Of a DNA stretch of 64,000 nucleotides, positions 8,702 through 20,408 are shown piece by piece. The notes beneath the pieces are model-generated. The model did not search any database. It saw only the letters and a program-made list of their open reading frames with translations, and was not told the origin of the DNA. The position numbers were made by a program, and so were the translations under genes. The stretch comes from Manduca sexta (lineage: Eukaryota; Arthropoda; Insecta; Lepidoptera; Sphingidae), in contig NC_051126.1 in NCBI RefSeq assembly GCF_014839805.1, positions 4,782,609 to 4,846,608 on the forward strand. The letters run 5' to 3'. Every line of letters begins with the position of its first letter. The stretch's first letter is position 1.

Positions 8702-11433
8702 TCAATCTTGGGTCTCTTGTTCTTCATTTGGTAGCAACGCACCAGATGAGTCAATTTTATTTTTGTTTTCATTAATTATGGAAGGTGATGTCCTTTTACT
8801 TATTGGTTCGGTTTGACTTGGCGTTTCAGACGTAGATTGTACAGGTTTAGTACTTCGCCGTGAAGAACATTCAAATGACGGCTGATAGTGCTCAAAGTAA
8901 CCGTTATCAGCTTTATAAAGTAAATTACTTATTTGATACTGCAATGCATTCTTCGTACGAAGTGAATATGTGCAAAACTTGCTGGCTATGAAATTTGCAT
9001 ACGCTTCACTGTCATTTGGAGTCGTAGAAGCGAAATCTTTGGTTGCAGCTCCACTCACTGTAGCTATGGCTGGTGAATGCATTTCGAAAGCCTTATTAAT
9101 TATATGACTATCTGAGTCATTTACCCTCCTCCTCTTAGTTGACGGTTGTTTAAAAATTGGTTGTACAAACTTATTTTGAGGAATAGAGGCATTTTGTTCC
9201 ATACTCGTGTGTTCATATTCTAAGTTTTCAGTTGGATCATCTATGGGTTGGAATTCTATTTTGACAGGTTCTTCAATTTCATATTCTGCATTATCAAATT
9301 GTTCATCTTCAGATTGTTCGATCGATGTAGTTGAGTTTTCATTATCCTGTAGCCTTTTCTGGAATACAATCAATGAACTTTAAAAACAAAGATGTGGCTT
9401 ATAATTCATCTTATATTGTTGCTCTAATGGAGTCTTCATTGGAGAGATAACTATTAAATAGAAGAAAATTCTTATTGTTACTTTATTTGACAGTATATTG
9501 CTTGGAACCCATACTGCCAGCAATGTAAGGCACTTGCTTGTTGGTGCGGTATCGATAGGGAGTCTGACAGCCTATATTACAATGAGCGCTTCCCGATTAG
9601 CTCGGTATGTATATGAGCGCCGAGGGACAGCTTTGTTTTATCGAGTTTCGGAATGCATCTGCAGTTAATTCGCTGTAGTTATTATTGACACACATACAAA
9701 CCAAGATATAATGTTTACCACTCAAAAATAAAATTGATTCGTGACGTCATAAGCGGTTCCACATGATTTATTTCCGATAAATGCGTAAGCAAAGGCGATT
9801 CGGCATCGTTCCTTAAGCCGAGCACACTGCGCTTTTGTTACATCGAATCAGATTTAAACTGTTGATAGATAACTATTTATGGATTTTATCACGGTTCAGC
9901 CCTGTGACCATGAAGACTTCAGTCTTCGAAACGTCGGGAGAAAATAATAACATGAATAACCGCGATAAAATCCGTAAATAGTTTTATTTTAATGTCTAAC
10001 ATTCGTGGAAACATAAGAAATCATAGTTTTAAGTTGTATTTAAATTAACTAATTACGCCTCTGCCTCTCCTTTTCTGGACGAAGGCGTGAGTGTGCAACC
10101 TAAAACTATTACTAAACTACGAGTCAACGGATTTCAATGAAATTTGGCACATGCGTACACTATGTCCTGAATTAACACAATATGTGCTGCTTGACGCCCC
10201 GGTAAATTAGGTAATAATGGATATTTTCAAATTTGATTTTTAAATAGATGGCGCTATTGTCGCACAGGTGGCGCTATGAATCTATGCAGTGTTTTAGGGA
10301 CCTTAGTAGCGGGAAAAGCTTTTTAGTCGGGAGCTGCGAGCAACACCTAATTTGACATACATTTCTACTTGAAAAGTAACGCTACACGTTTCTGAGAAAA
10401 ATGGTTTTGACTGACGGACATCAAAGTGATCCTATAAGGGTTCCTTTTAAAACAAGGAAAATGTATTTTGTAATTTAGGCATATTGCACACGACAGCTAT
10501 AATGTATATTCTGGAATGTATAGCTTTTATTTTAAATTACCATAGAGCAAAAAAAATATGTTTTTTCGTCTCCCCAGTGCGACATATTTATATGTTTAGC
10601 GCGAAGTGGAACATTCACCATTTGCGAACAATTGATCGATACTAGCATGCTTATAAGCAAACAAAGCAAGTAATGTCATGTATCTTTCCCTTCAAGTTGT
10701 AAACATTGTGTTTTAAAATTACATTAACATTTTAACAACCATAGAGTAATCAAAATCATATTCTATTCTTATCGATAATTTCTTACTTTAATAATAAAAA
10801 AATGTTTGCAAGATTGGCCGTTAACAGAAAGACTTAACTTAATCGGGAAGCACTCATTGAAATTTAGGCTGTCAGTAGGTTTCGGTGCCACGTATACCGG
10901 GCATGCCGAGCCTACATCGAGCATTCACAAATCAGGAAGGAGCCTTTTCGTAGTCACTTACCGCTTTCATCCGAGAGCTGTCATTTCTATTCAGGAGAAA
11001 CTTCAGATGATCATACGCGTACCACGATGAAATGTAGTCTTCATCTGCAATATAAGTACAACATATAGCACAGCATACATTACAGCATTTAAAACATTGC
11101 ATATTAATGAATCGTTCTAACGACAGTGAAAAATATTTAGTGCAATAATAATGACGTATATAACTAGATATTAGGTTTAATAATCAAAATTATATAGTCA
11201 CCTTGAACAGCGGACTTCCTCATTTGCGACTTCTCCCGCCTCAATTGAGCCTGTAGACTCTCAAGCTTTTTTTTCAAGTCAGCAATAGGACAATTCATTA
11301 CTTTAGATATTTCTACCCAGGCATCATGTTTTAATTTTCTGTTATAGCGATGTTTATGCTTTGGGTCCCACAGGATTACACGGTTGTGATATAAATCAAT
11401 AAATTTTAAAACATTATTTGGATCCCATAGCAT
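8702..11433 (-). CDS. MADF-BESS domain protein (DNA-binding regulator)
   Basis: Three minus-strand exons: 11433-11202, 11044-10962 and 9358-8702, 323 residues. Junctions are CAAG|GTGACT to ttgcag|AT (phase 1) and GCG|GTAAGT to attccag|AAA (phase 0); all phases agree. Residues 8-100 form a MADF (Adf-1/Myb-SANT-like) domain: FIDLYHNRVILWDPKHKHR, a basic helix around KLKHDAWVEISKVM, then LRREKSQ. Exon 2 supplies the hallmark end EDYISSWYAYDHLKFLL. A linker rich in Asp, Glu and Ser follows, with a nuclear-localisation-like TKRRRV near 179-184. Residues 220-256 look like a BESS motif (SEAYANFIASKF... then ISNLLYKAD), which mediates protein-protein contacts in this family. A sequence-specific nuclear DNA-binding protein is expected; target genes cannot be inferred. 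Confidence 0.85.
9871..9983. mobile_element. Folding TIR element, family D, copy 1
   Basis: Left end aactatttatggatttta and right end taaaatccgtaaatagtt are inverted repeats of each other. The centre holds a short palindrome (gaagacttcagtcttc) followed by gaaacgtcgggaga. It lies in intron 2 of the MADF-BESS gene. Related copies lie at 19728-19890, 25299-25440, 38854-38990 and 58598-58690. No coding capacity: a non-autonomous element. Confidence 0.6.
10085..10300 (+). repeat. Retroelement-tail-like repeat in intron 2 of the MADF gene
   Basis: Contains aacggatttcaatgaaattt followed by ggcac, the usual wording of LINE-derived tails in this window (compare 13780-13810), and then two gatggcgctat-like stretches. 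It has no coding capacity and lies inside the MADF-BESS intron. Confidence 0.35.
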
Positions 11434-11459
11434 TTCGAACTGCAGTTACTACAATTAAT

Positions 11460-11690
11460 GGTTGAAAAATAAACACATCTTTATCGTCAGATGGCCGCTT
11501 CGCGAATGTTCGACTGCGGATGACTGAAGGGGTGCGGGGTGGTGGAAGGGAGGGGCGTGGGAGCGGGTGAATGTACGCCATGAACACGATTCATCGATCC
11601 TGTGTCCGTAACAAGTAACAACCGAACAGCGAGCTAGACGCATTCACAAGGCGGCCCTGAACGCACGCGGGTTGACGTAAATAAATGCAA
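11460..11690 (-). promoter_or_regulatory. GC-rich region upstream of the MADF-BESS start
   Basis: A sharply GC-richer stretch of about 230 bp, with several CG dinucleotides and a G-rich run at 11528-11570, lies immediately upstream of the start codon at 11433 in an otherwise AT-rich region. A promoter or 5' leader is the natural reading. No TATA box or initiator was identified. Confidence 0.3.
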
Positions 11691-12004
11691 GAGTGGGGCA
11701 CTGCTCGTCACGTGGATTATAGCGAACATTCATTCAAATCAACACCCATACTTGTAGTTGACTACACAATAAAATATTGATATTTATTTGAATATTCAAA
11801 ATGAATTCACTTGACATTCTTTTTTTTTATCTTAGAGCTTTTTTGATTTCAATTTTACCCATTAAGAACCGGCTAACATCAAAGATTATGCTGTCAAATC
11901 TCGTAGCGCTGGTTGAAATTGTAACAATCTATTATAAAATCGAATTATTAATTATAAATTTCCCCATAAATCTTACAGGAAATGTAAATCAAATACGCTT
12001 TTGA

Positions 12005-13240
12005 ATATAAGTAAACTTTGCATACAAATTACGTGTGTAATAGGAACGTTAACACATGCAAGCTGCAACTTTAATACAGGTATTTTGAACTTGCACGCAA
12101 GTATGACGTCACACTTCCTTGTTGCTTAGCTCAATGTTCGATCTTTTCTTCGGGAGTTTGGAGTGAATTGTATCGCGACAGTACATTTATAGTTATATAT
12201 ACTATTCATGTATCCACATTAGGTATCAATGGTGACGCACGTTTTTGATATGATCAGGACGCACTGTTCCAAAAAAGTTTGGACCCGGTTACAATATCAT
12301 ATAATACTAGCTGACGCGGCAAAAGTTATTTTGCCATAAAGATGATTTCTAGAAAATATTTTTGTACCTACTTAAAAATATATAAATATTAAAATCGCGA
12401 TAAAAAGATAGGGGTTTGTTGTAGCAGGTTTAAAATTTAGGGTTGTATATATTTTTTACTGCCAAATCATAAAAAAATTAAACTAAAATATTTGGTACAA
12501 AAAAAAAAATATGACTTATTTTTTAGCTGTTTATAATATGGTTTACGTCAGATTCTCAGATCTAATAATTATATACAAAAAAAAAAATCATAAGAATCGG
12601 TCAAGCCGTTTCGGAGACGTTTCAAGATTATTACTGTATGCAACACGAGAATTTAATATATTCGATAAATTTGGTGCCATCTATTTGTAAATTTTATTAA
12701 ATATTTTTTTTTAAAACTCTTATAACACAAATAGGTAACTAGATAAACTATACTAATAAATACGTAAGTATACTGCTAGAAAAACTAGTCTGGTTGCGTC
12801 CATATTTAAGGGTGGAGGGGTGAAAAATGGTTTGTTGCGAAACGTTAATTCCACTCTCTATAAAACTAACAGCAAAATTGGTACTTAAGGTCGGTTTTCA
12901 GAGGAAGTTCTCCAGTCAAGCTATCACTTTCATGCTGTAGAGAAAAATGTTGACCAGCTCTACGACATATCGATGGACAAAACAAATAATTTAATAGGTA
13001 CTTACGGTTGGTATAATTTGTAGGTAAGCTAGGAATCGTCAGTCTGCAATTAATTTAAAATATAGAAAGTATAAATAAAGTATTTATGAGTTATTTATTC
13101 AACTAAGGGCTATTTTTCAATTACCAGATGAAAGTATCCATTAATTAAATTGTAACCAGAGTGATTTAGATAAGTCAAATTATCAACCGTTTTGGACATG
13201 CAACTGCGAATTTTAATTTGGTTGTGTTATATTTATTCTC
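12005..13240. other. Intergenic, degraded repeat tails
   Basis: AT-rich. At about 12300-12660 there is a retroelement-tail-like piece (actagctgacgcggcaaaag, later gaatcggtcaagccgtttcgg). No gene or RNA recognised. Confidence 0.4.
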
Positions 13241-13243
13241 AAA

Positions 13244-13562
13244 GCGGCGATAGCCTAGTTGGTTGTGGAACGGACTCCCGAGACGAATGTCCGCAGGTTC
13301 AAAACGCAAGGACACACACCTCTGACTTTTAAAAAAAAATATGTGTGTATTCTTTGTGAATTATCGCTTGCTTTAACGGTGAAGGAAAATATCGTGAGGA
13401 AACCTGCATACCTGAGAAATTCTCTTTAGGAATTTGTCGAAAATTCCTAATGACAACTGAAGGGTGTGTGAAGTCTACCAATTCGCACTGGGCCAGCGGT
13501 GTGGACTAAGGCCTAATTCCTCTCAGTAGTAGAAAAGGCCCGTACCATACAGTGGGACATAT
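13244..13562 (+). repeat. SINE family A, copy 1 (diverged)
   Basis: tRNA-like head gcggcgatagcctagttgg with an A-box-like segment, then a B-box-like caggttcaaaa. The body carries the family's ttaacggtgaaggaaaatat and cgtgaggaaacctgcatacc, and the end resembles cagtgggac. A tRNA-derived SINE transcribed by RNA polymerase III is inferred from the two boxes. It differs from the other copies by several substitutions and lacks the TTA tail. Confidence 0.8.
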
Positions 13563-13639
13563 ATATGTACTTATTCTACGAATACTTTTATCTGATGACT
13601 GAAAAAACAACCTTAATGCTTTTAAAACATCGAAGCATT

Positions 13640-13870
13640 TTGTCTTATTCATTAAGTAGCTTTTGCTCGCGACTTCTCCCGCGTGAAGGAGTTTTCCTGG
13701 ATAAAGACCCGCTATATATTTTCCCGGGACAGGAAGTACCCTATAACCTTCACAGGGTCTAAATCTATCTCCATACCAAATTTCATAAAAATTCGTTCAG
13801 TAAATTTTGAGAAAATCGATCACATACAGACAGACAGCTCTTGGGAATTTTCATTTATAATATGTTTAGA
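13640..13870 (+). repeat. LINE-derived 3' tail
   Basis: Runs from agcttttgctcgcgacttct through tattttcccgggacag, the tripartite accaaatttcataaaaattc, and ends with acatacagacagacag. This is the standard order of a dispersed retroelement tail. The short open frames across it are not genes. Confidence 0.6.
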
Positions 13871-14757
13871 TAAACAAATAAACTTGCCTAGCAGGAGAGG
13901 CTTTTCGCACCAATGATCTAGAACTTGAAGGGCAACTCTGAAAAATAAAAATCTCATTACCTTTCGAATCTATGCATTAGTATTAGTTACAGTGAATGGG
14001 GTCTTATTTACCCCTGCGGTGTCCTTATAGTGTCTTGTAGCACCCAAGGGCAGATTTCAAAGGGGCGAATTGTGATATCCCGTCATCAAAATAACCTCCG
14101 TAAAGTTGCGCCTAAATTTTTATATCTACCCTAATCCTTGTAAAGAAAGGATGTTTTTTGGCTTATCAGTAAGGGAGCTGCAGACTGATTTTAAAACTTA
14201 TATATTATATTGTTAAAATGGTCCTTATGGTAAAACGTATATTAAAATATGCCAAATGCTCTTGACTGTATATTTTAAGTGTTGCATTAAGCTTGCAGGA
14301 CAATTTGTAATAATAATTACGTTTACTATCAAATTACTTTTTTTTTATTTTAGGGATATTTATACATAGCGTATGACAGTCCCATTTTACCCTAATATAT
14401 AGTACAAACCAATAAATTCAGATATAAATTCGAATTTACTACCAATGTCTTATAAAAGTAGTTCGTATTAAGTAATCATTAATCAATATGAGTGTGTTAA
14501 AATTATCTTTATGAAGTAGTGTTGTAATATTTATTTAAGGCTTAAATTTGAACGCCAGAATATTGCCAATACTGAGTTGAAATTCATATAAGTAGTCAAT
14601 TTAAATTCTTAAAAGGCGAATTTCTAGAAGTTCCTTTTAGTGTTTTATTTTTAGTATATATTCGGTAAATTTCAGACTTCTAGAAAACAGACGCCAGTGC
14701 TTCTATTTAGGCGCTGTGTTGTATGTAAGTATTAAGAATTATATACAATTTACAGCA

Positions 14758-15366
14758 GTTTTCAATAGACATTTTTTTTTTGATTCGCGTAGAAAGTCCC
14801 TTATTACTACCGCCCAGCCTTCGTGGGGGGCGACTGAGCGGTTATGCTGGGGTAGCCGTGCCTTACGGCCTGGCGTTGAGCCGCCCGGATTTGATGACGA
14901 CCTTCGGGCGACCGCCAGGCCGAGTCCCTAACCCTATGTACAACTAACCTACGCACGGCCTACCAGCTAAAACTCCGCGGTGGCCCTCTTCGGCGCATTA
15001 GGGACGGCTGCGGGCTTCCTCTGACGGAAGTGTCTAAGTCTTCGTCCGCAGCCGCCCCTGCGCGGTGCCGCCTTGCGGCCCGTCTCCTATGGGAGGGGGA
15101 GGGGGGCTCAGAAGCCCCCGCGCACCGAAGGACGCCCTCGGCGTCTACGGCAGCATGAGGCCAACTACACGCTGCCGTCCATCCCAGGGGTCAAACGAAA
15201 AATGTGCAAAAAGATGCACAGAAATGCACTAGGGCGGACAGCCCCCTGCTGCCCGCCGATGACCCCTATCGTGGCCCCTATTAGTCGCTTCTTACGACAG
15301 GCACGGGTACACCGTGGTGGAATTCTCCAAACGCTCCCATTCCACAGGGCGGAGTTTTCAATAAAC
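14758..15366 (-). mobile_element. Retroelement insertion with poly(A) tail and target duplication
   Basis: A GC-rich 583 bp block (14771-15353) in AT-rich DNA is flanked by a near-perfect duplication, gttttcaatagac (14758-14770) and gttttcaataaac (15354-15366). A run of T next to the left duplication is the poly(A) tail of an element in minus orientation. It contains a widespread retroelement-like stretch (tagtcgcttcttacgacagg on the plus strand). The open frames in it carry no domain. It interrupts a TIR element (see 15354-15530). It could be a 5'-truncated LINE or a SINE. Confidence 0.7.
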
Positions 15367-15530
15367 TATCTCAACCTCAGTATTCAAACCGATTCCGAGA
15401 AAGAACCAATGAAAATAACTTATTTGTAAGCATCTCAAAAGAAACTTTGTTCTGATGGAGCCATTTTTGAGATAGATCAAAAAAGCGACTGAAATCGTTT
15501 ATTGAATCGCGGTTAATGCGTAAAATAATC
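15354..15530. mobile_element. TIR element, family F, interrupted copy
   Basis: From gttttcaataaactatctc to tgaaatcgtttattgaatcg this matches, in order, the element at 47487-47647 (shared aattccgagaatgaa-type stretch, tttgttct, tttttgagata). Its left end was duplicated by the retroelement at 14771-15353. Confidence 0.5.
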
Positions 15531-15624
15531 AGATTTTTCGATAAAAGGTTATTAAAATAATCAGATTATTGGAAATGATAAATTCAATAATATAGGTACT
15601 AAAACTTTGAAATCTTTTATTATT

Positions 15625-16701
15625 TTAATTGGAACGTTTTTTAATTGCTTCCAATTTTGCTTTAAAATGGTTTGCACTCACCTTGCTACATGTCGACAGT
15701 GCAATAGAGCTCAATATTGTCTCGTCATTACTGGGATCTCGTGATATACGTTCTGTATTAGCAAATTTATCACTCTTTGGAATGCTTTTAGATGTTTGCA
15801 GTACAATACTCTTGCAATTTTTGCTGCACTTGCCGGTTTTGCTTGTACTTTTAGTTGCATGAAATTGTGTCGAATATCTTGACGGAACTGAATGAAACAC
15901 AAGTAAAGTAAATTCTTAAATATTTGTTCAGATGATTAAAAATATATGGGACGGGTTTTGGTGGGTATGCTGGTGTACGGTTAGCCCCTAACTCTATTTA
16001 CAATAGTCCATTCACCAGTCTAATGCTCGCTCCGAAGATGATATACTCTCGATAGTCGACATTGGATCGTAAAAGTGAAACCAACACAACCATCCTACCC
16101 ATCCGCTCAATGGTGGTCAGCGAAAACGAGTTTTATGACGCGAAAAAAAGAGTTATAACACAATAGAATTTGAATAGTCTCAACTCTCAATTGTGAATTT
16201 GAATAGTCTCAACTCTCAAGATATCATACTAGCTCACTTCTCCTCAGTCGTACACTCCTGACGGAGTGGTCGTGGTTATAAATCTTGCTTCTAAAATCAT
16301 GTTTGTTTAGAGTTGCTGACTAGTATCTAGTATAATAATTTGGTCGTTATATTTCTTCACCATCTTCATAGTGAACTTGATCTTTATGTTATATTCATCG
16401 TACACGGAGTAGTTAAAATACAATTTCGATCATCGAAAGACTTACGATTGTCCAACATTGGTGAAGTTATTAAAGACGACTGTGCAGAGTTTGAAATTAG
16501 AAAAAAAAATATGCTTACTTGACTCCAGTTGTCTGTCATTTATAACTTTCAGTGCGTATATCAGGACAGCAATCACTCCGCCTACGGCGATTGTGATTAT
16601 AACAAGTGATTTCTTGACGAAATCTTCGAAGTTGCCGACCAGCTCGTCCATATAGCATTCTAGTCTATCCACCAGAGCGACGTTCGTGCACATTGGTTCT
16701 T
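15625..16701 (-). CDS. Last two exons of a membrane protein, possibly tetraspanin-like (partial)
   Basis: Minus-strand exons 16701-16519 and 15887-15625. The acceptors (tactacacattttag, tgtttcattcag) and donor (TCAA|GTAAGC) are good, and the phase-1 junction fits both sides. The first exon reads EPMCTNVALVDRLECY, an amphipathic stretch, then one membrane helix (LVIITIAVGGVIAVLIYAL). Cysteines followed by a short amphipathic run and a final helix resemble the end of a tetraspanin large loop plus TM4, but the CCG signature would lie in an exon I did not find. The last exon is a basic, serine-rich tail of about 86 residues with four cysteines, unusually long for a tetraspanin. A second donor inside it (AGCAAG|GTGAGT) could shorten the tail. 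Upstream exons were not identified. Confidence 0.4.
16166..16219. repeat. Tandem duplication, 29 bp unit
   Basis: Two adjacent copies of a unit beginning gaatttgaatagtctcaact lie in the intron between the two minus-strand exons. Small local duplication, no function suggested. Confidence 0.8.
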
Positions 16702-16849
16702 CTAAAATGTGTAGTATATGTACCTAAATTAGAAATGAAATTTATTTAAAATGCTATGAGACGATATTATGAGATATCATAATACTAAAACAATTTCTCG
16801 TTTTTGGTTAATTTTTTTTATTATGAATTATGATATTATTGAAATAGCT

Positions 16850-17169
16850 TTAAGGTGGTAGCTCAAGGTCCATTTTCATACATTTTGTTTCGGCTTTAAT
16901 CTGGGTAACTAAACAAGTATTGGCAAGTAAAGAATTTAAATTCACGTCTAGTTAGTGATTAGTTCTCGCAGTTGAAAGAAAAACGTAAAAATAATTAATA
17001 ATCATGGATATTTCTGCCTTTAAAATTTCGTCATATTAAATTTTAAAGGCCGAAATATCCATGATTATTAATTATTTTTACGTTTTTCTTCAACTGCGAG
17101 AACTAATCACCAACTAGACGTGAATTTAAATTCTTTACTTGCCAATACTTGTTTATGCTACCACCTTAA
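16850..17169. mobile_element. Palindromic MITE bounded by TTAA
   Basis: A 320 bp inverted repeat opens ttaaggtggtag and closes ctaccaccttaa. From aaacaagtattggcaagtaa inward the two arms pair nearly perfectly over roughly 120 bp to a 10 bp loop near 17028-17037. The left arm has about 48 bp (16862-16909) with no partner on the right. TTAA at both borders suggests a piggyBac-type target site. No transposase is encoded, so it would be non-autonomous. Confidence 0.75.
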
Positions 17170-20100
17170 TTAAATAAATGATATATTTTTGTAAAAGTCT
17201 AAACTCTATGTAAATAGTTTTTTTTAAGGAACAGGCTTATTGTTCTCAATTAGATAGGGCCTTGCCGGAGAAGCCGAAAAACTTACATACATGTCTGTAT
17301 AAGAAACTCAAGGATACAATCAGAACCAGTGTTAGGAACCCTGATTGCCTAGAAGAAAAAGTTTCAGCACTCTGTTTTAGCCAGCTCTTTCGTTCAGATT
17401 ACAACGGTAATTGTCTACCAAAAGATATCATATTTCTATGACTGATTGTTGTTTTTAAGTCAAAGTGAATGTGACGTTATTCTAGAGCTTGTGACCCCTT
17501 ACTAATTCTAGTAATTTACACTCCCGTCACCTACTAAAGCCGAAACTGGTAAGGTTAAATAATAAGTAAAATTACAGGCAAAATATTTTAATTTTTTCAC
17601 GGCATGATAACGATAGGCCTCACTCCAAATGTATGCGGCGATATTACTAATTAAATCCTGTTAGGTTGATCTCCCGCTTTATGGAACGAACAATATTGAA
17701 TGTGACATGATAATTGATACGCACGATGATTATAATAAATTTTGATTACGTACGAAGGTAAATATTCTTCCAAGCTATTATCTTTGGCTGCATTACATCC
17801 TATATATTATTATTTCTGCTTAATGTTTAATAGCTGATAGCATCCTGCTCTACGTTGTTCTAAAATAGTCAAGGACATACCACACAATCCTCTTCACATT
17901 TTTAAAATATTGTGAGTAATACCGCTTGTAAACAAAAACACGGCGCATAGTATGTTAAGTTTTATTAATTTTTATTTACGAATCAATTGCTCATATTAAC
18001 ACAGTAAGAGAACTGACATATGACGTTGATATTCTTCTAAAATTCTGACGTTTTAAACATCTATATTTGTATGTGACTATTTTGTAAAAAAACGCCTTTT
18101 TTAAACGAATCTCAAAATAAGGACGATCGACATTCATCGCGTACATATTTTCTTGTTATTGCTAATACAAATATATTTGAATAGCGTTGATGAATTGTAA
18201 TTTAACAAGACTAATTATCGAGTATTGTAGTTTGTATATTATGGTGTTAATAAACTATATGACGTGTGTGCTCTCTCCGGGTTTTATAGGACTAATTTGT
18301 ACTCTTCTTTTAGCGGAAAAAGTGCTATTACCACTGCTGCTCAGCATCACGTGTGTAGACGTTTATAGTGGGTTCAACCGTCTTAAAACCCCGTGTTAAG
18401 CCGGCCGGAGAGACAGTAGTCATCGGGCGACCTCTAAGATGATTCATTGGCGTACATATCCTACACTGGTATACCAATCAAAACCTCGAAGTAGCTTTCT
18501 TTGGCACATTACGGAAGTCGCCAGATTCCTTTGGTAATTTTGTTATTTAAAGCCGTCATACAGCCTTCAGTATTCATGGATGATTTTTGGCACAATTAAA
18601 GCAGAGTTAAAGGCGAATATGACTTCATTGGGTAACGCAATGTAAAAGTAATCTTCTATTTTAACAAAACTATACATTCTATCCGGTTATCATTATCTGA
18701 TATAGGCAGCTACATGCTTATGAAGGTAATTTTTATTTAGTCTCGGATTGGATTTGTAACAGACATAGCAATATGGTCGCGTTAATTCGACTTGCCACAA
18801 CACATTTTTCATGCATGCATCAGAAACGATTTGGCTTGGTCTAAGCATGGTCGGATCGTCGGACATTAATATCCTCAAGAATCAAATCAAATAAATCGCG
18901 TGATTAAAAACCCCGAAAAAAAATTATCTGATTAGATAATCGCATCCGCAACTAGACCAACGAGGCAACGGATAACACACGACAATTAAAGATATTATAT
19001 ATTTCCAAATATTTAGGTGTGAGCCATAATAATGTGTTCGTATTACAACAGGTGTTCGCGATAAGGTTTATCATTATCGATCCTGTCATAGTACAGGCTG
19101 AACTTCGTTACATTAATCACGTATTTGTAATCAGTTCGCAATGAACTAAATATATACGTAGGCCATGAAAAAAGAAAATAAAATAAGAGAAACATGTTTT
19201 AAAGTGAGCTTACAAAGCATTACAGTTCAAATATAAAGTTTTTTGTGCGTTTACAACGGTAAGTGTAAAGTTTGAGAGTGTATGTGGACACAAATATTTT
19301 ATGGTAAAGTTCCAGTACTTGTAAATGAAAAATGAGGATATTATAAAATTATAATATTATCTCAGTATAATTATTAATTAATAATTTGCCGAAATAGTAT
19401 AAAGCCTTTGAGTATAGCGACTTATAGGAGAGATTATAGGAAAATATATTTATTTTTAAATTTATAACGTATAAAAAGCTCATAAATTCAAATAAACTGA
19501 AGTCTGATTTAGATAGTGCAATTTATTTGCCTCGTTCGGGCGATTCTTGAAAGGGCCCCAAAATGTTTCCCCGTCTGAACATGCCACATGCTGAGGCAAC
19601 TCTCACGTGCATTGAAAGGAAATACTCGTCAACCTTGAACACCTATAGTAAACAATAATGTTTTTGATCGTATACGATAGGTAGATATCCTTTATTTTCG
19701 CCAATGTTACACATTGTAATAAAATATTTTTTCGGCTTTTATAAGTTTTTTGTATTATAATTTCTCCCGAAGTTTCGAAGACTTTGCAGCCTTCAAGGCT
19801 GACAGTATCCTGTGACTATGAAGACGGCAGTCTTCGAAACATTGGGAGAATATTATAATATTAAAAACTATTATGAAATACGAAAAAAATATATATTTCT
19901 ATAGATATCTTTACCAGGTGTAAAAAAAAGGGAAGTCCCATGTTCCAGAAAAATGTCACCATATAATTAACAGTATTAGTGGACTAGAAAAATCGTCATG
20001 TTGTTCTTGAATGACATCATTTTTAGTTATCACCTCAGAATAGTGTGATGCCATAATCTCCTGACAATTCTAGCCAGCAATAATGGCGTATGCTTATTGC

Positions 20101-20400
20101 TGGCCATAATTGCTCCATCTAAATGAGGCTTAGTAAACTCTACTAAGACATTTTACTGATAATAGATTAATATCAACATTTCTATGTACTTATAGCCTTG
20201 ACACTATCGTCTATTATTTTTACTAATTACAGGTAAAATGCTCCTATTTAAGAAAGAAAAAAGAAAAATATGCATAATCCTAACACACGTGTTAAAAGTT
20301 CCAATATGTCGTTGTTATATGTGATTATTTTTAGAAGATTTTATTTCACGCTGGTTATATTCTAGTGATTTATTTAACCAAAACAAATTTAAACACGTGT
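17170..20400. other. Intergenic, AT-rich
   Basis: Contains one folding TIR element (19728-19890). Short open frames at 18187-18399 (hydrophobic) and 18693-18878 (minus, with a Cys-Tyr-Val-Cys-Tyr run) have no convincing splice sites or known domains. Nothing else recognised. Confidence 0.4.
19728..19890. mobile_element. Folding TIR element, family D, copy 2
   Basis: Inverted arms from cggcttttataagttttttg inward. The core carries ctcccgaagtttcgaagact on one side and agtcttcgaaacattgggag on the other, so the whole unit can fold. Same family as 9871-9983, with more divergence in the outer ends. Confidence 0.6.
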
Positions 20401-20408
20401 AGTACAAA

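Noticed and set aside
10806..11030. 74-codon plus-strand open frame
   Set aside because: It is antisense to exon 2 of the MADF-BESS gene, whose frame encodes the diagnostic SSWYAYDHLKFLL end of the domain.
15073..15429. 118-codon plus-strand open frame in GC-rich DNA
   Set aside because: It lies in the antisense strand of a poly(A)-tailed retroelement and in a widespread repeat; no domain, composition-driven.
18693..18878. Minus-strand cysteine-containing frame as an upstream exon of the tetraspanin-like gene
   Set aside because: No membrane segment, no CCG motif and no donor in the required phase.
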